NCBI RefSeq assembly: GCF_006442315.1
Contig: NZ_VFVY01000002.1
Coordinates: 186,001 to 250,000, forward strand
From: Mesorhizobium sp. B2-3-4
GTDB lineage: Bacteria > Pseudomonadota > Alphaproteobacteria > Rhizobiales > Rhizobiaceae
Direction: 5' to 3'
DNA length: 64,000 nucleotides
Made by a program: the position numbers and the translations under genes. Positions 9,303 to 16,988 of this stretch are shown here, piece by piece. The notes below the pieces were generated by a model. That model did no database searches, had not been told where the DNA came from, and saw only the letters and a program-made list of their open reading frames with translations. Numbering within the stretch: position 1 is the first letter of the stretch; every line of letters starts with the position of its first letter.

Positions 9303-10001
9303 ATGCGGGTGCTGGTGGTCCAGAACTACGACAATACCGGGCTCGGCCAGGTCGGCGCGGCGCTTGCCGAAGCAGGTGCCGATCTCGACGTGCGCCTTCC
9401 CTACAAGGGCGATCCGCTGCCGCATGACGCGACCGGCCATGACGCCATGGTGGTGCTCGGCGGCGGCCAGAATGCGCTGGCCGACCAAGACTATCCCTAT
9501 TTCCCGGAGCTGCTCGAACTTATCAGCGATTTTGCCGGCAAGGATCGCGCCGTGCTCGGCATCTGCCTCGGCAGCCAGCTCGTGGCCCGCGCCTTCGGCG
9601 GCGAGAACCGCATCGGCGGCGCCAACGAATTCGGCTGGCGCGGCGTCTCGCTGACGCCAGACGCCAAGGCCGATCCGGTGCTCGCCGAATTGCCCGAAAA
9701 GTTCCCGATCTTCCAGTGGCACGACGACACGTTCGATCTGCCCGAAAGCGCCGTACGGCTCGCCGGCAACGACGTCGCTGAAAACCAGGCGTTTCGCGTC
9801 GGCCGCGCCGTCTACGGTTTTCAGTTCCATTTCGAGGCCGATCGGCCGATGGTGAAGGACTGGAGTTCCTCCTTCGCACCGACCATTGCCGCACGCCATC
9901 CCGACTGGGCCGGCAAGCTCGACGGCGAAATGGCTCGCAACGGTCCCGACGCCGATGCTGCTGGCCTGGCCATTGCCCGCGCCTGGGTCGCGACCATCTG
10001 A
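9303..10001 (+). CDS. class I glutamine amidotransferase-like protein
   Basis: This 232-residue stand-alone GATase domain transfers or releases ammonia from glutamine or gamma-glutamyl compounds. The nucleophile elbow LGICLGSQLVA supplies the Cys, and the C-terminal GFQFHFEAD supplies the His and acidic residue of the triad. Members of this COG0518 group are often annotated as GMP-synthase-like but are not GuaA; the true guaA is at 45575. The ATG at 9303 gives the canonical MRVLVVQNYDN start. It is likely monocistronic, with a hairpin just downstream. Confidence 0.88.
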   Translation: MRVLVVQNYDNTGLGQVGAALAEAGADLDVRLPYKGDPLPHDATGHDAMVVLGGGQNALADQDYPYFPELLELISDFAGKDRAVLGICLGSQLVARAFGGENRIGGANEFGWRGVSLTPDAKADPVLAELPEKFPIFQWHDDTFDLPESAVRLAGNDVAENQAFRVGRAVYGFQFHFEADRPMVKDWSSSFAPTIAARHPDWAGKLDGEMARNGPDADAAGLAIARAWVATI

Positions 10002-10014
10002 GCGTCGCTCATGG

Positions 10015-10046
10015 CCCGCCGCGTGACATAATTGGCACGCGGCGGG
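10015..10046 (+). terminator. strong GC hairpin after the amidotransferase gene
   Basis: Perfect 11-bp arms CCCGCCGCGTG (10015-10025) and CACGCGGCGGG (10036-10046) enclose a ten-base AT-rich loop. There is no clear T-run, so it is a terminator-like or 3'-protecting structure. Confidence 0.6.
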
Positions 10047-10280
10047 GAATCCGTGTGGGAAAACCCCTTTCATCCTTGGCTTGTGTCCGGCCGCTATCCT
10101 AGAAGGCGCGCGCCTTACATCGGCTGTGCAACCGGGATGAACCTTTTGTGTGACCCGTGCGACACACCACCGATACAGAACACGCCTAGAAGCTGCAAAT
10201 CGTCGAAACTTTGAGACGTATTTTCAGTTTCAACGCATTGGTAACCGCCTCGTGCACAGATGCAGAAAGCTCAACAAGAG

Positions 10281-10421
10281 ATGACCTCCGTGAAAGCAGC
10301 GCTTCTGTCCTTTGCCATGCTGTCCGCTATCGTGCTCTGCGGCCTGGGTATCTATGCCGCCGATGCCGCCAACAACCACAATGCGGTCGACGGCTACGGC
10401 GTCACCGCCTCCCTGCGCTAA
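10281..10421 (+). CDS. small hydrophobic protein, possibly secreted or membrane-anchored
   Basis: An open frame of 46 residues starts MTSVKAALLSFAMLSAIVL and continues into GLGIYAADAANNHNAVDGYG. The N-terminus is a clear hydrophobic helix after a single Lys, so it is either a signal peptide cut near AADA or a membrane anchor with a tiny polar tail. An in-frame ATG at 10260 would add seven polar residues. Purine-rich AAGAG abuts the 10281 ATG, so the start is uncertain. I do not recognise the family. Confidence 0.5.
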   Translation: MTSVKAALLSFAMLSAIVLCGLGIYAADAANNHNAVDGYGVTASLR

Positions 10422-10451
10422 GCCAGGGCATCCTCGCGCCCCGGATGGGGC

Positions 10452-11249
10452 TCAAGGCCCCTTTATCGACATTTCCAGGATGCGTTTGTCCGCGCCGTCG
10501 ACGACGAGTGCGGTGAGCATGCCTGATTGCCAGGCGAGCGTGTCGACATTGACGCGGTTGGCCATCACTTCGGCCTCCGGGACCGGTGTGTGGCCGTGCA
10601 CCACGATCTTCGGCAACAGGCCGGTGTGATCGTGGAAAAGGTCACGGATCCAGATCAGGTCCTGCGGGTTCTGTTTGTCCAGGGGAATGCCGGGCCGGAT
10701 GCCGGCATGGCAGAAGAAGAAGTCGCCAAACGTCAACGAGAACGGCAGCGACCGCAAGAAGTCGACATGGCCAGGCGGCACGGCCTCAAGGAGGGCCGCA
10801 TGTCCCCGTCGAACTGTTTCCATCTTACCAAACCAACTGGCGTCGGCGGTGAGCGACACGCCATAGGACAGCGCTGTCTGAACGCCGCCATAGCGCATGA
10901 AAAGCCCCTCCGGATCAGGGGTTTCCAGAAAATCGAGCAAGCCGATGTCATGATTGCCGGCGAGCATCAGGTGGCGCGGATCGCGCTCCCGTGCCTCGAT
11001 CAGGAAATCGATGACGCCTTTGGAGTCCGGCCCGCGGTCGACATAGTCGCCGAGGTGGATTACCCGCCAGTCGCGAACTGGTTTCCATTCCAGCTCGCTC
11101 TCGATCCGCTGGTGCATGGCCGCCAACAGGTCGAGCCGGCCGTGTACGTCGCCAATGGCATAGAGGCGCATGCCGTCCGGGCCGTGCGCGTCGAGGAAAT
11201 GGATGCCGGGTTCCGCCAACGTCTGGATATCTCCGTGGTCAGATGCCAC
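10452..11249 (-). CDS. calcineurin-like metallophosphoesterase (serine/threonine phosphatase type)
   Basis: The metallophosphatase signature is complete: YAIGDVHGRLDLL (metal-binding D and H), HLGDYVDRGPDS (D), LAGNHD (N and H), FFCHAGIRPG and VVHGHTPV. The protein resembles bacterial PrpA/ApaH-like phosphatases acting on phosphoproteins or diadenosine polyphosphates. The start is uncertain. A GTG at 11249 keeps an upstream segment (IHFLDAHGPDG) that looks family-like, while an ATG at 11171 gives a 239-residue core. The GTG lies five bases beyond the lldD stop, so it is probably the third gene of the regulator-lldD operon. Confidence 0.88.
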   Translation of the reverse strand: MASDHGDIQTLAEPGIHFLDAHGPDGMRLYAIGDVHGRLDLLAAMHQRIESELEWKPVRDWRVIHLGDYVDRGPDSKGVIDFLIEARERDPRHLMLAGNHDIGLLDFLETPDPEGLFMRYGGVQTALSYGVSLTADASWFGKMETVRRGHAALLEAVPPGHVDFLRSLPFSLTFGDFFFCHAGIRPGIPLDKQNPQDLIWIRDLFHDHTGLLPKIVVHGHTPVPEAEVMANRVNVDTLAWQSGMLTALVVDGADKRILEMSIKGP

Positions 11250-11254
11250 GGACT

Positions 11255-12391
11255 TTAGCGGCGGAGCTGGTCTTTGCCCATGTCGGTGACCAGACGCTTT
11301 CCGCACAGTGCCAGCGTGATGTCCATCTCCTTGCGAATGATTTCCAACGCTTTGGTAACCCCTTCCTTGCCGAGCGCGCCGAGGCCGTAAAGAAACGGCC
11401 GGCCGATATAGGTGCCCTTGGCGCCGAGGCAGAGCGCCTTCAGCACGTCCTGTCCGGAACGGATGCCGCCGTCCATGTGCACTTCTATCTTGTCGCCGAC
11501 CGCGTCCGCGATCTCTTCCAGCGCCATGATCGAGGACGACGCGCCATCGAGCTGCCGCCCGCCATGGTTGGAAACCACGATCGCGTCGGCGCCGGTCTTG
11601 GCCGCCATCAGCGCGTCCTCCTTGTCGAGGATGCCCTTCAGGATCAGCTTGCCGCCCCAGCGTTCCTTGATCCAGGCGACGTCTTTCCAGGACAGTTGCG
11701 GATCGAACTGCTCCGTCGTCCATGACGACAGCGAAGAGACGTCGCCGACACCCTTGGCGTGACCGACGATGTTGCGGAAGGTGCGGCGCTTGGTGCCGGC
11801 TATGCCCAGGCACCAGCGCGGCTTGCTGGCCAGGTCGATGATGTTGGCCAGCGTCATCTTGGGCGGCGCCGAAAGCCCGTTGCGCACGTCCTTGTGGCGC
11901 TGGCCGAGGATCTGCAGGTCGAGCGTCAGCACCAGGGCCGAGCACTTCGCCGCTTTCGCCCGGTCGATCAGGTCGAGCACGAAATCCTTGTCGCGCAGCA
12001 CGTAGAGCTGGAACCAGAACGGTTTTGTCGTCGCCGAGGCGACATCCTCGATCGAGCAGATGCTCATCGTGGAGAGTGTGAACGGCACGCCGAACTCCTC
12101 CGCCGCCTGCGCCGCCAGCATCTCGCCGTCGGCATGCTGCATGCCCGTCAGGCCGGTCGGTGCCAGCGCCACCGGCATCGACACTTTCTGGCCGATCATG
12201 GTCGATTCCAGCGAGCGGTTGCTCATGTCGACCAGCACGCGCTGGCGGAATTTGATCTTCTGGAAGTCTTCTTCGTTCGCCCTGTAGGTGCCCTCGGTCC
12301 AGGCGCCCGAGTCGGCATAGTCGAAGAACATCTTGGGCACGCGCCGGCGCGCGAGATCCTTGAGGTCTGCGATGGTGAGAATGTCGCTCAT
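11255..12391 (-). CDS. lldD: FMN-dependent alpha-hydroxy-acid dehydrogenase (L-lactate dehydrogenase type)
   Basis: This 378-residue TIM-barrel flavoenzyme oxidises an L-2-hydroxy acid, most likely L-lactate, to the 2-oxo acid and feeds electrons to the respiratory chain. Family hallmarks are the N-terminal RRVPKMFFDYADSGA, the central ALVLTLDLQILGQRHKD, and the active-site VSNHGGRQLDGA with its catalytic His, followed by MDGGIRSGQDVLKAL. It starts 25 bases after the stop of the GntR/FCD regulator on the same strand. With glcDEF nearby, this suggests a local 2-hydroxyacid oxidation module. Confidence 0.93.
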   Translation of the reverse strand: MSDILTIADLKDLARRRVPKMFFDYADSGAWTEGTYRANEEDFQKIKFRQRVLVDMSNRSLESTMIGQKVSMPVALAPTGLTGMQHADGEMLAAQAAEEFGVPFTLSTMSICSIEDVASATTKPFWFQLYVLRDKDFVLDLIDRAKAAKCSALVLTLDLQILGQRHKDVRNGLSAPPKMTLANIIDLASKPRWCLGIAGTKRRTFRNIVGHAKGVGDVSSLSSWTTEQFDPQLSWKDVAWIKERWGGKLILKGILDKEDALMAAKTGADAIVVSNHGGRQLDGASSSIMALEEIADAVGDKIEVHMDGGIRSGQDVLKALCLGAKGTYIGRPFLYGLGALGKEGVTKALEIIRKEMDITLALCGKRLVTDMGKDQLRR

Positions 12392-12416
12392 GATGGTCCC
12401 CGCTTGATCGAATTGA

Positions 12417-13220
12417 TTAGGAGCGTCTGCGCGCCGGTTCGCTGTCGCCGGCGTCCGAACGCTGCCTCAGCCTCAGCCGCGACACGCGTTGCCAGTCGCC
12501 GCTGCGTTCGGCTTCGGCCATCGAACGCTCGACATAGGTCATGTGGTCCATCGCCGCCTGGCGGGCGCCGGCTGGATCGCCGGCCTTGACCGCGGCGTGG
12601 ATCGCCCGGTGCTGCGCCAGCAGTGCCTCGCGCGCACCGGGCACGGTGAACACCAGCAGCCGGTTCTGGAAGACGCCTTCCGACAACAGCCGGTAGCAGG
12701 AGCGCAGCGTGTGCAGGAGCAGGATATTGTGCGCGCATTCGCAGATCGCGTGATGAAATTCGACATCGATCTCGGCCTCGTCGTCGAAGTCGCCGGTACG
12801 ATGCGCCTCGTCCATCCGCGCCATGATGCGGTCGAGCAGCGCAAGGTCCTCCGGCGTGGCGCGCCGCGCCGCGTATTCGGCGGCTATGCCTTCGATCTCG
12901 CGGCGGTATTCCAGATAGTCGGTCACCGCCTTGCGGTGCATCGAGATCAGGTCCGCCACCGGTTTGCTGAACAGCTGACCGATAATGTCGGCGACATGGG
13001 TGCCGCCGCCGGCCTTGGTCGTCAGCAGCCCGCGTCCTTCGAGCGCCTTCAGCGCGTCGCGCAGGATCGGCCGCGACACGTCGAACTGGCGCGCCAGTTC
13101 GCGCTCGCCCGGCAGCCGGTCGCCGGTGCGCAGCACGCCTTCGAGGATGAGGCTTTCGATCTGCTGCACCACCTCATCGGCGGTGCGCGAATGCTCGATC
13201 CTGGAGAAAATGTCGCTCAA
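12417..13220 (-). CDS. GntR/FadR (FCD) family regulator, GlcC/LldR-like
   Basis: The 267 residues comprise a winged helix (about 10-75, with GDRLPGERELARQFDVSRPILRDALKALE) and an all-helical FCD ligand-binding domain. The domain keeps the metal-binding pattern DVEFHHAI, AQHRAIHAA and MDHMTYVE. FCD regulators with this context (LldR, PdhR, GlcC) respond to lactate, pyruvate or glycolate. It heads the operon with lldD. An inverted repeat at 13277-13297 upstream of its start resembles one at 14866-14886 before glcD, so it may control both units. Confidence 0.92.
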   Translation of the reverse strand: MSDIFSRIEHSRTADEVVQQIESLILEGVLRTGDRLPGERELARQFDVSRPILRDALKALEGRGLLTTKAGGGTHVADIIGQLFSKPVADLISMHRKAVTDYLEYRREIEGIAAEYAARRATPEDLALLDRIMARMDEAHRTGDFDDEAEIDVEFHHAICECAHNILLLHTLRSCYRLLSEGVFQNRLLVFTVPGAREALLAQHRAIHAAVKAGDPAGARQAAMDHMTYVERSMAEAERSGDWQRVSRLRLRQRSDAGDSEPARRRS

Positions 13221-13276
13221 GGGAAGCGCCTGGGGTACGGGATGGATGTCGCCCAGATTAAAGCCACTTTCACCAA

Positions 13277-13297
13277 CTGGTCAAATTATTTATCCAA
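13277..13297. promoter_or_regulatory. putative FCD-regulator operator upstream of the GntR-lldD operon
   Basis: This site reads CTGGTCAAAT at its left and ATTTATCCAA at its right, an imperfect inverted repeat centred in the intergenic region 57 bases upstream of the regulator start. It matches the 14866-14886 site at about 13 of 21 positions and has the TGGT...CCA ends expected of LldR/PdhR/GlcC-type operators. Confidence 0.5.
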
Positions 13298-13426
13298 TTC
13301 GTCTCAGCCGGTCGATCTCCGCGCCGCCCCGGCATATCGCCCGGCGCTAAACTTTGCTGTTTACCTGCCTTGCCGATTGCCGCAAGACGACGCCATTGCA
13401 CGAAGGTCGAAACAGGGGGACCAGAC

Positions 13427-14749
13427 GTGTCGGACGAGACGTCCAATCTTGAATTCCAGCCGCGCAGCCAGGGCAGCGTCATGGGCTTTCCGGCGCATGA
13501 AGGCCGGCCTGGAGCGCTGGGCGAGGTTCACGCCCGTCCGCATCCGTTGGTCGAGAAGCCGCGTGTGCTCGTCCAGCTCTCCTTCATGACCGAAGGCGGC
13601 TCCGCGGTCGACCATGCCGTGCTTTCGGAACTGTCGCGCCGCCTCGGTATCGCCGCCCCCGATCGCCAAGCCCGCCACCACGCCATGAAATGGGGCAAGG
13701 GCTCGCTGCGCTGGGAAAGGCACACCGAATTCTCGACCTATCTCTGGGAAGGGCCGCTGGCTGAGAATGGCCGCGGACAAGAGGATTCGCCCTTCGGCAA
13801 CGGGTTTTCGCCGCCGGGAACCGTCATCTCCGGCATCCGGCTCGAAATCCGCAAATGGACGCAGGCGAGCGAGAGGCTGGTCGCCGGCTTCGATCCGACC
13901 AGCCTCTGCTACTCGCTGGTCGAGCGCGGCAGCGCGGCCATCCTCACCGATTTTCGCCAGGACGGCGACGGCATGACCCGCATGCTGGTGCTCGACCGCG
14001 GCCTGACGCCGGCCAGCACCGGCGCGCTGTCGCAGCGGCTGATCGACATCGAGACCTACCGCACGCTTGCCATGCTCGGCCTGCCGCTGGCTCTCAGCCT
14101 TTCCGGCCGCGCCCGTCGCATCGAGGACCGCCTGGCGCAGACGACGCTGGAAATGAAGGTCTCCGAGACCCGCGACAGCCAGACGCTGCTCGCCGATCTG
14201 ACGGAACTTGCCGCCGAATTGGAGGCGGATGCCGCTTCCAGCCTCTATCGCTTCGGCGCCAGCCGTGCCTATGACGGCATCGTCACGGAAAGGCTGGAGG
14301 CGCTGGATGAGGAGCCTGTGCAGGGCTACGACACCTGGGCGGGCTTTCTGCTGCGGCGCATGGCGCCAGCCATGCGCACCTGCCGCTCGGTCGAGGAGCG
14401 CCAGGCCAATTTGTCGCGCAAGCTGACCCGTGCCACCACGCTGCTGCGCACCTGGGTCGACGTCGAGGTCGAGAAGCAGAACCGCGACCTGCTCGCCTCG
14501 ATGAACAACCGCGCCCGGCTGCAACTGCGTCTGCAGCAGACCGTCGAAGGCCTCTCGGTCGCCGCCGTCTCCTACTATGTGGTTGGCCTCATCGGCTACG
14601 TTGCCAAGGGCGCATCGGTCTTCGGCCATGCCTTCGCGCCCGAAGTCGTTACCGCGGCGTCCGTGCCCGTCGCCATCCTGCTGGTCTGGTGGGGCGTGCG
14701 CAGGGTGCGGCGGATGCATTCCGAGCCGGCCAGGCATCCGGGCGAATAG
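13427..14749 (+). CDS. DUF3422 family membrane-anchored protein
   Basis: This 440-residue protein belongs to DUF3422, conserved in Alpha- and Betaproteobacteria without an established function. The N-terminal half holds the EVHARPHPLVEKPRVLVQLSFMTE and MKWGKGSLRWERHTEFSTYLW blocks. Long helical segments follow, and two C-terminal membrane segments lie at about residues 380-430 (VAAVSYYVVGLIGYVA and VPVAILLVWWGVR). The GTG at 13427 follows a strong AGGGGGA site with seven-base spacing, so I prefer it to the earlier ATG at 13370. It lies between the GntR gene and glcD. Confidence 0.88.
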   Translation: MSDETSNLEFQPRSQGSVMGFPAHEGRPGALGEVHARPHPLVEKPRVLVQLSFMTEGGSAVDHAVLSELSRRLGIAAPDRQARHHAMKWGKGSLRWERHTEFSTYLWEGPLAENGRGQEDSPFGNGFSPPGTVISGIRLEIRKWTQASERLVAGFDPTSLCYSLVERGSAAILTDFRQDGDGMTRMLVLDRGLTPASTGALSQRLIDIETYRTLAMLGLPLALSLSGRARRIEDRLAQTTLEMKVSETRDSQTLLADLTELAAELEADAASSLYRFGASRAYDGIVTERLEALDEEPVQGYDTWAGFLLRRMAPAMRTCRSVEERQANLSRKLTRATTLLRTWVDVEVEKQNRDLLASMNNRARLQLRLQQTVEGLSVAAVSYYVVGLIGYVAKGASVFGHAFAPEVVTAASVPVAILLVWWGVRRVRRMHSEPARHPGE

Positions 14750-14779
14750 TTCGCCATGACGCTTCAAAACGATGGATGC

Positions 14780-14800
14780 GCAGCGGCAGATTGCCGCTGC
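14780..14800. other. intergenic hairpin before glcD
   Basis: Perfect 9-bp arms GCAGCGGCA (14780-14788) and TGCCGCTGC (14792-14800) leave a three-base loop. It follows the DUF3422 stop by 30 bases without a clear T-run, and could be a transcription end for that gene. Confidence 0.45.
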
Positions 14801-14865
14801 GGAAGTTTCGCTTGGGTCCGCCGCCAGCGCATCACCAAAGCAAGGTTTGCAACAATGGCCGCCAG

Positions 14866-14886
14866 CTGGTAAATCATTTTTACCAG
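14866..14886. promoter_or_regulatory. putative FCD-regulator operator in front of glcD
   Basis: Perfect 8-bp arms CTGGTAAA (14866-14873) and TTTACCAG (14879-14886) are separated by five bases and end seven bases before the glcD Shine-Dalgarno GGAGGAA. The TGGT/ACCA ends match the LldR/PdhR/GlcC operator style and resemble the 13277-13297 site. Confidence 0.6.
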
Positions 14887-14905
14887 TCGAGTGGAGGAAG
14901 TGCCG

Positions 14906-16402
14906 ATGTCCGGCCTTGCCATGCCCAAGCCAGACGCCGGGACGCTGCGCCGGCGCTCCGAAATCGTCGCCGACATGCGCATCATCGTGCCGGGCGAGGG
15001 CGTCGTCGACGCGGCCAATGAAATGCGTGCCTTCGAAAGCGATGGCCTGACCGCCTACCGGCAGGTGCCCCTGGTCGTGGTGCTGCCCGAGACGGTGGCG
15101 CAGGTTTCGCGCGTGCTGAAATACTGCAGCGACCGCAACATCCGCGTCGTGCCGCGGGGATCCGGCACCTCTTTGTCGGGCGGCGCGCTGCCGCTGGAGG
15201 ACGCGGTGCTGCTCGTCATGAGCAGGTTCAACCGCATCCTCGCGATCGACTTTCCCAACCGCATTGTCGTCGCCCAGCCCGGCGTCACCAATCTCGGCAT
15301 CACGACGGCCGTCGAGCAGGAGGGCTTTTACTACGCCCCCGATCCATCCTCCCAGATCGCCTGCTCGATCGGTGGCAACGTGGCGGAGAACTCCGGTGGC
15401 GTGCACTGCCTGAAATACGGCCTCACCGCCAACAATGTGCTGGGCATCGAGATGGTGCTGATGAATGGCGAGGTGGTTCGGCTCGGCGGCAGCCATCTCG
15501 ACGCGGAAGGCTATGATTTGCTCGGCGTCATGACCGGCTCCGAAGGACTGCTGGGCGTCGTCACCGAGGTCACGGTGCGCATCCTCAAGAAGCCGGAGAC
15601 GGCGCGCGCCTTGCTGATCGGCTTTCCGACCAGCGAGCAGGGCGGCCAGTGCGTGGCCGACATCATCGGCGCCGGCATCATTCCGGGCGGCATGGAAATG
15701 ATGGACCGGCCGGCGATCCACGCAGCCGAGGATTTCGTCCATGCCGGCTATCCCCTCGATGTCGAGGCACTGCTCATCGTCGAACTCGACGGTCCTGGCG
15801 TCGAGGTCGATCACCTCATCACGGCGGTCGAGGCAATCGCTATTGCCAACGGCTCGACCACGTGCCGCATCTCGCAGTCCGAGCAGGAGCGGCTGAGCTT
15901 CTGGGCCGGCCGCAAGGCGGCCTTTCCCGCTGTCGGCCGCATCTCGCCGGACTATTACTGCATGGACGGCACCATTCCACGCAAGGAACTGCCGCGCGTG
16001 CTGGCCGGTATGCGCGAATTGTCGGAGAAATACGGTCTCGGCGTCGCCAACGTCTTCCACGCCGGCGATGGCAATCTGCATCCGCTGATCCTCTACGATG
16101 CCAATATACCCGGCGAACTCGACAAGGCCGAAAGCTTCGGCGCCGATATTCTGCGGCTCTGCGTCAAGGTCGGCGGCGTGCTGACCGGTGAGCATGGCGT
16201 CGGGGTCGAAAAGCGCGACCTGATGCCGGAAATGTTCAGCCAGATCGACCTCGACCAGCAGATGCGGGTCAAATGCGCGTTCGATCCCGGTCACCTGCTC
16301 AATCCCGGAAAAGTGTTCCCGCAGCTGCGCCGTTGCGCCGAGCTGGGGCGCATGCATGTACATCGGGGGCAAGTGGCTTTTCCGGATATTCCGAGGTTTT
16401 GA
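14906..16402 (+). CDS. glcD: glycolate oxidase subunit GlcD (FAD-linked)
   Basis: GlcD is the catalytic FAD subunit of the membrane-associated glycolate oxidase GlcDEF, which oxidises glycolate (and often D-lactate) to glyoxylate. The 498 residues show the PCMH-type FAD domain with VVPRGSGTSLSGGALPLED and SIGGNVAENSGGVHCLKYG, then the FAD-oxidase C-terminal domain with FHAGDGNLHPLILYD and GGVLTGEHGVGVEKRDLM. The start at 14906 follows GGAGGAA. The C-terminus overlaps the next gene by 47 bases if that gene starts at 16356. Confidence 0.95.
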   Translation: MSGLAMPKPDAGTLRRRSEIVADMRIIVPGEGVVDAANEMRAFESDGLTAYRQVPLVVVLPETVAQVSRVLKYCSDRNIRVVPRGSGTSLSGGALPLEDAVLLVMSRFNRILAIDFPNRIVVAQPGVTNLGITTAVEQEGFYYAPDPSSQIACSIGGNVAENSGGVHCLKYGLTANNVLGIEMVLMNGEVVRLGGSHLDAEGYDLLGVMTGSEGLLGVVTEVTVRILKKPETARALLIGFPTSEQGGQCVADIIGAGIIPGGMEMMDRPAIHAAEDFVHAGYPLDVEALLIVELDGPGVEVDHLITAVEAIAIANGSTTCRISQSEQERLSFWAGRKAAFPAVGRISPDYYCMDGTIPRKELPRVLAGMRELSEKYGLGVANVFHAGDGNLHPLILYDANIPGELDKAESFGADILRLCVKVGGVLTGEHGVGVEKRDLMPEMFSQIDLDQQMRVKCAFDPGHLLNPGKVFPQLRRCAELGRMHVHRGQVAFPDIPRF

Positions 16403-16988
16403 GTTGCTGTTCAAACAATCATCGCTGGACAGAATCGCGCGCAAGGAGGTGACGCTCGCCTTTCGTCGCTGGAATCGACCGACGGTAAAAGCCGGCGGGC
16501 GGGTCCGCACGGCCTCGGGCGTGGTGCTGATCGGGAACATCACCATCGCACATGCTTCGGCACTGACGGAAAACGACGCGATCGCGGCTGGCTTTCCGAC
16601 ACTTGCAGCCCTTCAGGAGATGCTCGGGCCCGATGACGGCACACAGGTCTACCGTATCGAACTCAACGGTATCGAACCCGACGAGCGCGTTCCCTTGCGT
16701 GGCGATGCCTCGTTTTCCGATGCGGACTGGCATACCCTGACCGCACGCCTCGCGCGCTGGGACAAAACGGCGCCCGGCTACTTCCCGTCCATTCTGCGAA
16801 CAATCGGCGCCCATCCGGAAGTGCGGGCGGCCGACCTGGCCGCGATGGCCGGCGTCGAAACGCTGAAGTTCAAGCAGGATGTGCGCAAGCTCAAGGAATT
16901 CGGGCTGACCGAGAGCCTCGATGTCGGTTACCGGCTGTCGCCGAGAGGCGAGGCCTTGCTCGAAAAGCTCAGGGAGCACAGGCTTTGA
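16356..16988 (+). CDS. ASCH-like domain protein with C-terminal winged helix
   Basis: The 210 residues include an ASCH-like beta-barrel region (about 18-115) starting LLFKQSSLDRIARKEVTLAFRRW and continuing RPTVKAGGRVRTASGVV. The C-terminal 60 residues (VRAADLAAMAGVETLKFKQDVRKLKEFGL...GYRLSPRGEALL, read in parts) look like a winged helix. ASCH domains are predicted RNA-binding folds. The gene sits between glcD and glcE, overlapping glcD by 47 bases from the ATG at 16356; a TTG at 16404 would remove the overlap. It overlaps glcE by four bases. Its role in this operon is unknown. Confidence 0.72.
   Translation: MYIGGKWLFRIFRGFELLFKQSSLDRIARKEVTLAFRRWNRPTVKAGGRVRTASGVVLIGNITIAHASALTENDAIAAGFPTLAALQEMLGPDDGTQVYRIELNGIEPDERVPLRGDASFSDADWHTLTARLARWDKTAPGYFPSILRTIGAHPEVRAADLAAMAGVETLKFKQDVRKLKEFGLTESLDVGYRLSPRGEALLEKLREHRL

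Noticed and set aside
13361..16546. A 1061-codon open frame on the minus strand
   Set aside because: It lies opposite DUF3422 and glcD, has low-complexity His/Arg/Ala composition and no family motif. It is an antisense shadow caused by high GC.
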